Origin: Ahniella affigens
Lineage (GTDB): Bacteria; Pseudomonadota; Gammaproteobacteria; Xanthomonadales; Ahniellaceae
Direction of reading: 5' to 3'
DNA length: 64,000 nt
Assembly: GCF_003015185.1 (NCBI RefSeq)
Contig: NZ_CP027860.1
Location: 310,001 to 374,000 of the forward strand
Positions 1 to 9,700 of this stretch are shown here, piece by piece. Within the stretch, counting starts at the first letter, position 1. Each line of letters begins with the position of its first letter. The notes beneath the pieces were generated by a model, which saw only the letters and a list, made by a program, of their open reading frames with translations, had not been told where the DNA came from and did not search any database. Position numbers and translations under genes: made by a program.

Positions 1-30
1 GCTTCAAGAACTGCGTCACTGAGCCATTGT

Positions 31-1140
31 TCAATGCAGTGCGATACGGAGGAACACACCTTGGTGCGGCTGCCGGATCAAGTCCTTGCCATTTACGTGC
101 ACAGGACTTTGCGTGCGGTCTTCATCGCAGATCGCAATGAGTGTGTCAGCATCGGCAAACGCCAAGCCTTCGATCTTGTGTGGCGCAATCCATGGGGTAT
201 CGGTGCTCAGCGCTTGGACACTGCGCAAGTGGCCGCGTTCGCGTTGGCGATTCGGCAAGAAGAACAATCGGGACTGCAGCGGCTGGCCTTCGCCGACTTC
301 ACGGCTGGCACTGATCCACAGGCCTTTTCGCTTTGAGTCGTAGAGCAGCCCGGACAATCCCCAGCCATTGAGGTCGCTTCCGTGTTCGATCAGTTTGATG
401 CGTTTGAAATCGGATCCGAGTTTGAATTCGCCAGATTTGGTTTGGCGACGCGTGGTTTCAAGGAGCCAAAGCCGATACTGCGGGTGTTCGTAATCCGGCC
501 CGGTTTCGCGGATGCCGAGCCACAACGTGCCCTGGTCATCTTGGCTCATGCCTTCGATTTTGAAATACGCCGGACCGGTCGGCGTCGTTGCATCCGCCAG
601 GGCAGTCTGTAGCAACGGACGCAGTGCCATCGAGTTCTTTGCAAGGGGATCCGGCAAGCGCACAGCGGTGCTCGGGTCGGCGCCGCGCCAGATCATCAAC
701 TGATTGTAGGCTTTGGCGTCCTTTTCCTCCGTTTCGGGTGTGCGATCGAATGCCGTCACGGCAAGCGTCAGGTCCAGCGTGCGGCTATGGCTGAGCTCTT
801 CAATCTTCCGTGCTTTGGCAACTGGACCTGCATTCAGAAATTGCAGCTGCCCATATTCGACATGACCTTGCAAAGCCGAGCGCGCAAGCGTGAAAAATGC
901 AGAGGTCGGTGGCAAGGAATCCTTGTCGTTTGCCAGCCATACTTTGTCGTCGCGAATGGCAATGGCTGAGGTTTCGCATGTTTGCAGTTTGCCCTTCTTG
1001 CCCAGGCTGCCTGCAGGCACGCAGTCGATCAAGCCACTGTCTTGCCAAGCGATGCGGGGAATGTGCTGACTGCAAGCGGTGAGGCTCAGCGCGCCAAGCC
1101 AAAGCAGTCGACGTAGCCAGTCTGAAGCGTCTTCACGCAT
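31..1140 (-). CDS. Putative beta-propeller-like lipoprotein
   Basis: The 369-residue product starts with a lipoprotein signal: Arg-containing n-region, hydrophobic WLGALSL, then lipobox LTAC with Cys23 as the lipid site, so it is probably anchored in an outer or inner membrane. Two similar stretches, KIEGMSQDDQGTLWLGIRE in the middle and KIEGLAFADADTLIAICDE near the end, look like blades of a propeller such as those in DUF3616 or phytase-like esterase proteins; that resemblance is inference, and I see no catalytic motif. The ATG at 1138-1140 was chosen because AGGA lies about 8 bases upstream; the frame stays open to 1191, but that would put 17 residues before the signal. It is divergent from the diguanylate cyclase gene. 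Confidence 0.75.
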   Translation of the reverse strand: MREDASDWLRRLLWLGALSLTACSQHIPRIAWQDSGLIDCVPAGSLGKKGKLQTCETSAIAIRDDKVWLANDKDSLPPTSAFFTLARSALQGHVEYGQLQFLNAGPVAKARKIEELSHSRTLDLTLAVTAFDRTPETEEKDAKAYNQLMIWRGADPSTAVRLPDPLAKNSMALRPLLQTALADATTPTGPAYFKIEGMSQDDQGTLWLGIRETGPDYEHPQYRLWLLETTRRQTKSGEFKLGSDFKRIKLIEHGSDLNGWGLSGLLYDSKRKGLWISASREVGEGQPLQSRLFFLPNRQRERGHLRSVQALSTDTPWIAPHKIEGLAFADADTLIAICDEDRTQSPVHVNGKDLIRQPHQGVFLRIALH

Positions 1141-1371
1141 GTGAATGGTCCTAAGAGCAAGAAAGCGGAGAAAGGGGGCCGGGCAACGCATTGAAGTCTA
1201 GTTTGAATCACGGTTCGTTCACGAGCTGGCTTCACATTTGATGACGTGCGACGGCCGCGTTCGATGAATCAACGCAAAGACCCAGGCAGTCCTCCCGCAT
1301 TCGTGTGGGGTGACTTGTCGGCGTTGCTGGCTTTGTGTAGAACGGCGCCCTGGGAGCAGGGAACTCATTTC

Positions 1372-3177
1372 ATGATCAACGCGATATCAGCGGTGCTGCA
1401 AGACCCTGGGCGATTGTCATCGTTAGCCGCGACCGAGCTGTTCGCGGCAGATGGCGACCCGGTGTTTGATGCACTGACGCTGCTGACGCGACAGCTGCTC
1501 GGCGCGCCCGTATCGGCGCTTTCGGTCATCACGCCGGCGGCGCAGCAATTGGTGTCGACAGCGGGCAACGAGTCGGGCTGGCTCGCCGCTCGTTCCGCAC
1601 TCGAGTACAGCATCTGCAAGACGGCAGTGCAGGACAACGCCGCGTTGTTTATCGAAGACACCCGAGCGGATCCCATCTGGTCGACCCATCTCGCCGTGAC
1701 CGAATCCGGAATTGGGTCCTACGCGGGTGTGCCGGTGCACCGCGAAGATGGCACGGCCTTGGGCGTCATCTGTGCACTCAGTCCGCAGCCGCGGCCTTGG
1801 TCTCAGTCCGAGCGCGAACTGTTGCGAAACCTCGCCAATCTGACAACCGCCGAAGTCCGTCGCCGCGAACTCAAAGCCATTAGTGATCAGCTGGCCCAGC
1901 AGTTGTCAGCCCGTAATCATTTGTTGGAAGTGCTGCTCGAGAGCATGGACGAAGCAGTCATCGCCACCAGCAATTCCGGTGAGTCCTGGCTGGTCAATGC
2001 CGCAGCGCGGCGCAATATGGGGAGCCTCGGTCGCGATTTGGCGCCGAGACTCTGGCCCGACCGAATATGTCTGCGGGACGCTGATGGCGGTGTGCTCCCC
2101 CGTGACGCTTGGCCGCATGCCCGCGCCGAGCGCGGCGACGTCGTCCGCCAGTTGGAAGTGTTGTGTCAGTCCGATGAATTCCCCGAGGGCCGCTGGCTCA
2201 GTGTCAATGCCAATCCGGTGCGCAATGATCATGGCGATATTCTCGCGGCGGTGTCGGTCAGCCGGGATGTCACCGCGCAGATGCACGCGAAGCGCATGCT
2301 CAGTCAGCATGCGGCGCAACTGGAGGACCTGTACCAGCGCGCCCCTTGTGGATATCACTCGCTCGATGCCACAGGCTTGGTTGTGCGCATGAATGACACC
2401 GAACTCGAGTGGTTGCAGATGCGTCGCGACGACGTCGTGGGCAAACGCAATTATCTGGACCTGTTGAGCGAGTCGAGTCGACAGCGGGCCCGCGAATACT
2501 GGTCGCGCTGGCACGAGTCGGGTGCTGATGAAGAACTGGAGTTGACGCTGATCGATGTGAAAGGCCGGCCGCGCGAGGTGCTGATTCGCGCGACCGCGGT
2601 TCGCAACGAACACGGACAATTTCTGATGACGCGCTCCACGGTGATCGATATCAGTCGGCGCAAGGCGGCGGAGCGTGAAGTCCGACGTTTGGCAGAGACC
2701 GATGCGCTGACCGGACTCCTGAATCGGCGCGGCTTCTTCGAGCGGGTTGAGGCGGCTTTGGCCGAATCCGAACACGCCACGCAGTCGTTTGCGCTGATCT
2801 ACCTCGACCTGGACGGGCTGAAGCGGGTCAACGATGTCCACGGCCACCATGCCGGCGACGCGCTGATTGCTCGTGCCGGCCAGGCACTTGGCGCGGCGTT
2901 TCCGGATGCCTTGGCGGCGGCTCGAATGGGTGGCGACGAGTTTGCTGTGGCCTTGATTGGCACAGCAGCGATCGCCGCAACCGACAGGGTCGCGACGTTG
3001 CAGCAGGGCTGGCGCGAACGCAGCGCCAGCAGCGATATCTCGGCGCCGCGCGGTAGTTTCGGTGTCCGCGTTTGGCCGACCCCGGACTTCGCTCGACTGG
3101 AGGACGCTCTGGCCGAAACCGATGCGCTGATGTACCGGGAAAAGACGCGCCGGACCGGGCAGACGGGGGTGCTATGA
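1372..3177 (+). CDS. GAF-PAS-PAS-GGDEF diguanylate cyclase
   Basis: Predicted to make cyclic di-GMP from GTP. The N-terminal third is a GAF sensor domain (ends near GVICALSPQPRPWS), followed by two PAS-type domains (around VLLESMDEAVIATSNSGES and RAPCGYHSLDATGLVVRMND) and a C-terminal GGDEF domain. The catalytic signature RMGGDEF is intact (GGDEF at residues 520-524 of the 601-residue form). The residues five positions upstream, AFPD, lack the Arg of the RxxD inhibitory site, so product feedback is probably absent. No membrane segment is visible, so it is likely cytoplasmic. The start is uncertain: ATG 1372 has an AGGGA about 10 bases upstream; GTG 1246 and ATG 1264 are in frame but lack ribosome sites. 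Confidence 0.88.
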   Translation: MINAISAVLQDPGRLSSLAATELFAADGDPVFDALTLLTRQLLGAPVSALSVITPAAQQLVSTAGNESGWLAARSALEYSICKTAVQDNAALFIEDTRADPIWSTHLAVTESGIGSYAGVPVHREDGTALGVICALSPQPRPWSQSERELLRNLANLTTAEVRRRELKAISDQLAQQLSARNHLLEVLLESMDEAVIATSNSGESWLVNAAARRNMGSLGRDLAPRLWPDRICLRDADGGVLPRDAWPHARAERGDVVRQLEVLCQSDEFPEGRWLSVNANPVRNDHGDILAAVSVSRDVTAQMHAKRMLSQHAAQLEDLYQRAPCGYHSLDATGLVVRMNDTELEWLQMRRDDVVGKRNYLDLLSESSRQRAREYWSRWHESGADEELELTLIDVKGRPREVLIRATAVRNEHGQFLMTRSTVIDISRRKAAEREVRRLAETDALTGLLNRRGFFERVEAALAESEHATQSFALIYLDLDGLKRVNDVHGHHAGDALIARAGQALGAAFPDALAAARMGGDEFAVALIGTAAIAATDRVATLQQGWRERSASSDISAPRGSFGVRVWPTPDFARLEDALAETDALMYREKTRRTGQTGVL

Positions 3178-3178
3178 T
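3170..3178 (+). promoter_or_regulatory. Extended -10 promoter for the first Calx-beta protein
   Basis: TGCTATGAT is an extended -10 element (TGn plus TATGAT, -10 at 3173-3178) overlapping the end of the cyclase gene. There is no good -35. The second paralog has TGCTATCAT at exactly the same distance (43 bases from the -10 start to the ATG), which supports both. Confidence 0.5.
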
Positions 3179-3215
3179 CGCGCATCACTCTGATTGATAG
3201 GCAATGAGGTCTGGC

Positions 3216-6200
3216 ATGCGCAGTTTGCGATGGTGTTCTTCAGTTCTGCTGGCGGTGTTGTCTACTGCGGCACTTTCGGTGTCGGCACAGTGTGTGTCGT
3301 TGACCACCTTGGGTTCGGCATCCACGCAGAACTTCGACACGCTGTCGAACACGGCGGGTTCGACGACCAACAACCTCACGATCACCGGCTGGTTCATGAC
3401 CGAAACCGGTGGTGGCGCGCGTGACAACGAGCAGTATGCAGTTGATACCGGTGCGTCCAATACGGGCGATACCTTTAGTTACGGCGCAGCGGCAGCTACC
3501 GATCGCGCTCTGGGCGGCCTGCAATCGGGTACCTTGATTCCGGTTTTTGGTGCCTGTTTCACGAACAACACGGGCCAAACCATCACCAGCTTGGACGTCG
3601 CCTATACCGGCGAAGAGTGGCGACTTGGCACGGCCGCTCGTGCCGACCAGATTGATTTTCAGTTCAGCCTGAACGCGAACGATCTGACTTTGGGTACCTG
3701 GACCGACGTGAACACGCTGGACTTCAACACACCCGACACGGCGACCACGGGCGCCAAGGACGGTAACGCGGCGAGTTCTCGGACAGCCCGGAGTTCGACC
3801 ATCAGCAGCCTCAGCATCGTCAATGGCGCGACGTTCTGGATCCGGTGGACGGATGTCAATGCCAGTGGTGCTGACGATGGGCTGGCGGTTGATGATTTCT
3901 CGCTGACGCCGCAGGGGGCTCCTGCGCTGCCGAACTTGACGATCAACGACGTGACTCTGGCGGAAGGCAACGCCGGTACCACGAGTTTCCTGTTCACGGT
4001 GAGCCTGAGCGCGCCTGCTGGCCCGGGCGGCGTCACGTTTGATATCGCCACGTCGGCCGGTTCCGCGACCACCGGCAGTGACTTCAATGGCTCAAGCCTC
4101 ACCGGCCAGACGATCCCGGCCGGGTCGAGCACGTATGCGTTCACGACTTTGGTCTTTGGCGATACGAGTCTGGAAACGAATGAGACCTTCTTCGTCAACG
4201 TGACCAACGTCGTCGGCGCCAACGCGACCGATGCGCAGGGTCTTGGCACCATCAACAACGATGACACCGTGCCGGTGTCGGTCACGGCCGTTCCGACCAG
4301 CATTCAAGAAAATGGTGGAGCGCCGTTGTTCTTCAGCTTGGCACCGCAGGCCTTGGTGCCGGTGAGCCTCAGTGTAAACGTCGTTCTGACCGGAACGGCG
4401 ACGAACGGTGTCGACTACTCGACCAGCCCGATTCCGGTGGTGATCCCGGCCAGTTCGGCGTCTGCGTCGCTGACCGTCACCCTGGTGGACGACGGCATCT
4501 TCGAAAACAGCGAGACCGTCATCGCGACGATTCAGCCGGGCACCGACTACACGCCTCAGGTGGGCGGCGATGTCGCGACGGCAACGATCACCGACCCCGA
4601 AGACCGTCCGACTGCGAATTTTGCGACGGCAACCGCGACTGTGGCCGAAGGCAACTCCGGCACTAACAATTATTCGGCCACGGTGACGTTGAGTGCCGCG
4701 GCGGCAGTTGCGATGGAAGTCAACTACAGCACCGCCGATGGCGGCGGTGCCAACCCGGATGCCACCGCCCCGTCCGACTATACGAACACTTCGGGCACCT
4801 TGAGCTTTGCGATTGGCGCCACCACGGCAGACATCATTGTGCCGATCGTCGGGGACACGACTTTCGAGTCGAACGAAGACTTCGAGATCGGAATCTCCAG
4901 CCCCGCGCCAGCAGGGGTCGAGGGTCGCGCGCCGCTCGGTATCACCGCATCGCAAGTGGTCACCATCACCAATGACGATGCCGCGGTGCCAGAGGCATCG
5001 ATCGCGGTTGTGCCGGCCAGCCAAACAGAAGACCAGATGCTGTTCGAATACACGGTCACATTGAATCCAGCGCCTGCGGTTGACACCACCGTGAGCTTCG
5101 CGGTCTCTGGTACGGCTACAACCGGCGTAGACTTCCAGAATCTGGCTTCGACCACCGCGTTTTTCCCGGCGGGCCAGACCACGCGGCTCGTGCCGGTCTT
5201 TCTATTGAACGACTCGCTTGCCAATGAAGGCGGCGAAACCATCGTGCTGACCCTTGCCGCAGGCAGCGGCTATACCGTCGCGGCTGGCAATGACGTTGCG
5301 ACGGCGACGATCGTCGACGACGACACGGCATTCATCTCGGTCAGCGTGGCGCCGGCCTCGGTCAATGAAGACGGTGCGGGCAACCTGACGTACACGTTCT
5401 CGACGAGCAATGCATCCGTCAGCCAGATGGTGGTGGACTTCTCGCTGACCGGAACAGCTACGAGCGGCAGCGATTATGCGGCGAGCGGCTTGACGGTCAC
5501 GTTCCCGGCCGGGTCGAGCGCGGATCAGACGATCACGGTTGATCCGACAGTCGACGCGACTGTGGAAGCTGACGAAACGGTGATTCTGACGCTGCTGCAA
5601 GGCGGCGGTTACGCGCTCAGTATCGGCAACGAAATCGCCACCGGCACGATTCTGAACGATGACTCGGTGACGGCCAATATTGCCGCCGTGGTCAGCTCAA
5701 CCGCGGAGAACAGCGGCAATCCGCTGACGTTCGACATCACGCTGGGGCAAGCGCCCTTGGTGGCCACGACGGTGAATTTCGCCGTGTCGGGCACCGCGAC
5801 AGCGGGCACAGACTACCCAACCGTGGCGCCGCAATCGGTCACGTTCCCAATTGGCGTGACCACGCAGACCGTGAGCATCACGCCAACTGGTGACACCACG
5901 GTTGAACCGGGCGAGACCATCGTCCTGACGTTGCAAGCCGGCAGCGGCTATACGTTGGGCGGCAACACCGTTGCCACGGGCACGATCGGCAACGACGACT
6001 TTGAGGCCGACCTGTCGTTGTCCATCGTCGACAGCCCAGATCCTGTGCTGCCAGGCGGACAAATAGCGTACGTCATCACGATCAACAACGCCGGTCCGAG
6101 CATTGCTGATGACCCGAGCTTTGCGTTCCCACTGCCAGCAGGGCTCACGAGCGTGTCGTCCGTGATCCCCGCAGACTGGACGTGCACGGCGCCAGCCATC

Positions 6201-6506
6201 GGTAGCAATGGCACGTACGCGTGCACGGCGTTGTCACTCGATCCAGCGGAGTCGGCGGTCTTCACGATCAATGCGTTGGTGCCGGCCGATGCCATCAGCG
6301 GCACGATTTACTCGGAAACGGTGACACTCACCGCAGACACGTTGGACCCGGTTCCCGGCAACAACGCTGCCACGCCGGTCAGCACCACGGTGCAGGTCAC
6401 GGCAGGGCCGGCCACGCCGGTGCCGAGCCTCGATGCATTCGGTCGGCTGCTGCTGGTGATGTTGATGATGGGCTTGGTTTGGGTGGCTGGACGGCCGCGC
6501 AGCTGA
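3216..6506 (+). CDS. Secreted Calx-beta repeat protein with IPTL-CTERM-like tail (paralog 1)
   Basis: A 1,096-residue exported protein. Order: signal peptide ending near VSAQ; a roughly 220-residue N-terminal domain beginning CVSLTTLGSASTQNFDTLSN; six Calx-beta type domains, each ending in a VATGTIxNDD-like strand; a DUF11-like domain (ADLSLSIVDSPDPVLPGG onward); then PVPSLDAFGRLLL, a hydrophobic stretch and a basic RPRS end. That tail matches the layout of IPTL-CTERM sorting signals, processed by a dedicated exosortase (XrtH) in other bacteria; no exosortase gene lies in this window. ATG 3216 was preferred over ATG 3204 because GAGG sits 7 bases upstream. The function is probably extracellular adhesion or matrix, with calcium binding suggested only by family. 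Confidence 0.85.
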   Translation: MRSLRWCSSVLLAVLSTAALSVSAQCVSLTTLGSASTQNFDTLSNTAGSTTNNLTITGWFMTETGGGARDNEQYAVDTGASNTGDTFSYGAAAATDRALGGLQSGTLIPVFGACFTNNTGQTITSLDVAYTGEEWRLGTAARADQIDFQFSLNANDLTLGTWTDVNTLDFNTPDTATTGAKDGNAASSRTARSSTISSLSIVNGATFWIRWTDVNASGADDGLAVDDFSLTPQGAPALPNLTINDVTLAEGNAGTTSFLFTVSLSAPAGPGGVTFDIATSAGSATTGSDFNGSSLTGQTIPAGSSTYAFTTLVFGDTSLETNETFFVNVTNVVGANATDAQGLGTINNDDTVPVSVTAVPTSIQENGGAPLFFSLAPQALVPVSLSVNVVLTGTATNGVDYSTSPIPVVIPASSASASLTVTLVDDGIFENSETVIATIQPGTDYTPQVGGDVATATITDPEDRPTANFATATATVAEGNSGTNNYSATVTLSAAAAVAMEVNYSTADGGGANPDATAPSDYTNTSGTLSFAIGATTADIIVPIVGDTTFESNEDFEIGISSPAPAGVEGRAPLGITASQVVTITNDDAAVPEASIAVVPASQTEDQMLFEYTVTLNPAPAVDTTVSFAVSGTATTGVDFQNLASTTAFFPAGQTTRLVPVFLLNDSLANEGGETIVLTLAAGSGYTVAAGNDVATATIVDDDTAFISVSVAPASVNEDGAGNLTYTFSTSNASVSQMVVDFSLTGTATSGSDYAASGLTVTFPAGSSADQTITVDPTVDATVEADETVILTLLQGGGYALSIGNEIATGTILNDDSVTANIAAVVSSTAENSGNPLTFDITLGQAPLVATTVNFAVSGTATAGTDYPTVAPQSVTFPIGVTTQTVSITPTGDTTVEPGETIVLTLQAGSGYTLGGNTVATGTIGNDDFEADLSLSIVDSPDPVLPGGQIAYVITINNAGPSIADDPSFAFPLPAGLTSVSSVIPADWTCTAPAIGSNGTYACTALSLDPAESAVFTINALVPADAISGTIYSETVTLTADTLDPVPGNNAATPVSTTVQVTAGPATPVPSLDAFGRLLLVMLMMGLVWVAGRPRS

Positions 6507-6530
6507 CCCAAGCTGAGTCTTTAGTCGTTG

Positions 6531-6556
6531 ACACGGGCACCTTCGGGTGCCCGTGT
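6531..6556 (+). terminator. Terminator-like hairpin after paralog 1
   Basis: An 11-bp perfect stem (ACACGGGCACC) with a TTCG loop at 6542-6545, 25 bases after the stop. The T-tract is weak (TCGTTTCG). Almost the same hairpin follows paralog 2, so the two genes were probably duplicated with their 3' flanks. Confidence 0.65.
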
Positions 6557-6709
6557 TCGTTTCGTGGCGTGTGAAAAGAGCGCTGCGCAGAGCCGGGCTC
6601 TGGTCAGCGTCTGCCTCCACCTAGCTCGGCCGCTTCTCGAATCCGGTATCTGGCGCTCGACGATGAGGTCGCGCTGCCAGTGCGCCGTGCCAAGGCGCCG
6701 GTTGGGCAG

Positions 6710-6718
6710 TGCTATCAT
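6710..6718 (+). promoter_or_regulatory. Extended -10 promoter for the second Calx-beta protein
   Basis: TGCTATCAT, with the -10 at 6713-6718, lies 43 bases before ATG 6756. It matches the element before paralog 1 in sequence and spacing; no -35 is evident. Confidence 0.5.
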
Positions 6719-6755
6719 TCCAAGTTGTCCAGATTAATTGAAACAGGGGTTAACT

Positions 6756-9700
6756 ATGCGCGTACTGAGTTGGCGTTCCTTGGCGCTGCTGGCGGTTTTG
6801 TCGACCGCGGCATGTACGATTTCAGCGCAGTGCGTGTCGCTGACCACGTTGGGCTCGGCCGCCACCCAGAACTTCGACACGCTATCGAATACGGCTGGCT
6901 CGACGACGAACAATCTGACCATCACCGGCTGGTTCATGACCGAAACGGGCGGCGGCGCGCGTGACAATGAGCAGTACGCGGTCGACACCGGTGGTTCCAC
7001 GACCGGCGATACCTATAGCTATGGTGCTGCCGGCAGTACCGAGCGAGCCCTGGGCGGTTTGCGATCGGGCACCCTGATTCCGAATTTCGGCGCGTGCTAC
7101 ACGAACAATACCGGCGCAACTATTGGCAATCTCGCCATCGCCTACAACGGCGAGGAGTGGCGTCTCGGTACCGCCGCACGGACCGATCAGATCAACTTCG
7201 AATACAGCACCAATGCCACCGATCTGACGACCGGCACCTGGACCAACGTGGCCGCACTGAATTTCATCACGCCGGATACCGCCACGACCGGCGCCAAGAA
7301 CGGCAATGCCGCAGCCGATCGCACCGCGCTCAGCAGCACGATCAGCTCGCTCAGCATCGCCAATGGCGCGACCTTCTGGATTCGTTGGACCGACGTCGAT
7401 GCCTCAAGCGCCGATGATGGTTTGGCGGTCGATGATTTCTCGCTGACACCGACTGCCGCCGTGGTGCCACCAAATCTGACGGTCAATGATGTCAGTCTGA
7501 ACGAAGGCAACGCCGGCACCACCAGCTTCACGTTTACAGTGAGTCTGAGCACACCAGCGGGGCCGGGTGGGGTGACCTTCGACATTGCGACGGCGGACAA
7601 TACGGCCAACCAGCCCGGTGACTACACGCAGAAGTCGCTGACCAGCCAAACCATTCCAGCTGGGTCGAGTACCTACGCTTTTACCGTGCTGGTCAATGGT
7701 GATACGACACCCGAGGCCAACGATACCTTCTTTGTCAACGTTACCAATGCGGTCGGTGCGACCGTGCTCGATGGCCAGGGGCAGGGCACCATCGTCAATG
7801 ATGACGTCGCGCCGAACCTGACGATCAATGACGTCAGCTTGGGCGAGGGCAATAGCGGCACCACCAGCTTCATTTTCACCGTCAGCCTGAGCGCGCCGGC
7901 GGGTGCGGGTGGCGTCACGTTTGATATCGGGACTGCCAATGACTCTGCCACCCAACCGGGTGACTACAATCTCAATTCCCTGACCGGCCAGACGATTCCA
8001 GCCGGATCGAGCACTTACACGTTTACGGTGCTGGTCAATGGCGATCTTGTCGCCGAAGGCAACGAGAGTTTCTTCGTTAACGTCAGCAATGTCACCAACG
8101 CGATCCTGACGGATGGGCAAGGCCTGGGTTTGATCGTCAACGACGACTTTGAGGCGACGATCAGTGTCGCGCCCGCGAGCACGTTCGAAAACGTCGGACC
8201 ACTGACCTACACCGTGATCCTGAATCCAGCGCCGGTCTTCAACACGTCGGTCAACTTTGCCGTGTCTGGCACTGCCACATCAGGCAGTGACTACAGCGCG
8301 ATTGGTGGCACCAGTGTGACCGTACTCGCCGGCCAAGCCAGTGCCACGTTGCCGGTCAGTCTGATTGATGATGCGCTCAGCAACGAAGGCAATGAGACGC
8401 TCATCTTGAGCTTGCTGCCGGGGGTGGGTTACAACGTGGTTGCGGGCAACGATGTTGCGACCGGCACGATTAGCGATGACGACGTCTCGCAGATTTCAAT
8501 CTCGGTCTCGCCGTTCCAATCGCTTGAAGACAGCGCCACCAATTTGACTTACACGATCACGAATACCGCGCCATCCGTGACGCCGATCACCGTTGGTTTG
8601 GCCTTCACCGGCACTGCAGACAATGGCATTGATTACACAGCGAGCGGCTCCTCCGTGACGTTTGCTGCGGGCTCGACCACACCGCAAACCATCACGGTCG
8701 CCCCAACCGTGGATGTCAACGTCGAGTTGGACGAGACCGTCATCGTGACGGTGCAACTGGGGGCAGGGTACACGCCCAATCCTGGATCGGAAGACGCGAC
8801 CGGCACCATCCTCAATGATGATCTCCCGCAGGCGAGCATCGCTGCGGCGACGAGTAGCGTTGCCGAAGACAGCGGCTCGCCCTTGATCTATCAGATTGCC
8901 CTGTCGCAGGCACCGGTTAGCAATACGATCGTCCAATTCAACGTCACTGGCACGGCTTTTGGGGGCATTGATTACCCGACTGTGGCGCCGACCTCTGTGA
9001 CGTTCTTGGTCGGCGAGACGACGAAGAACGTGAGTATCACTCCAACCAGCGATCCCGGGCTGGAAGCCGACGAAACCGTGGTGTTGAGTTTGGTGTTGAG
9101 CAGTGGCTATACCCTTGGCGTCAACGACTCGGCAACCGGCACGATCGTTAATGACGACACGACCAATGCAAACATCGGCGCCCTCAGCAACTTGGTTAAC
9201 GAGGACAGCGGCACAGCACTGAGTTTCCAAATCACCTTGACGCAAGCGCCGGTGGCGGCAACCACGGTCAACTTCCTCGTCGCTGGTACGGCCAGTGCTG
9301 GCTCGGATTATCCAAGCATCGCGCCGTTGTCGGTGACGTTTCCGATTGGCAGTACGTCGCAAACGGTGACTGTCACGCCGACGGTCGATACCACGTTGGA
9401 AGCCGATGAAACCGTCGTGCTGACCTTGCAGTCCGGTAGCGGCTATGCGCTCGGTGCGAACACGAGCGCCACCGGCACGATCGCCAATGATGATTCGACC
9501 CTTGCCAACATTGTTGCCAGCACGAGTTCGACGGCCGAGAACAGCGGCACGGCACTGAGCTTTGACATCACCCTGAGTCAGGCCCCCGTGACGGCGACCA
9601 CGGTCGACTTCAGCGTGAGTGGTACCGCCATTCCGGGCACCGATTATCCGAGCATCGCGCCGTTTTCGGTGACGTTCCCGATTGGTGCCACGACGCAGAC

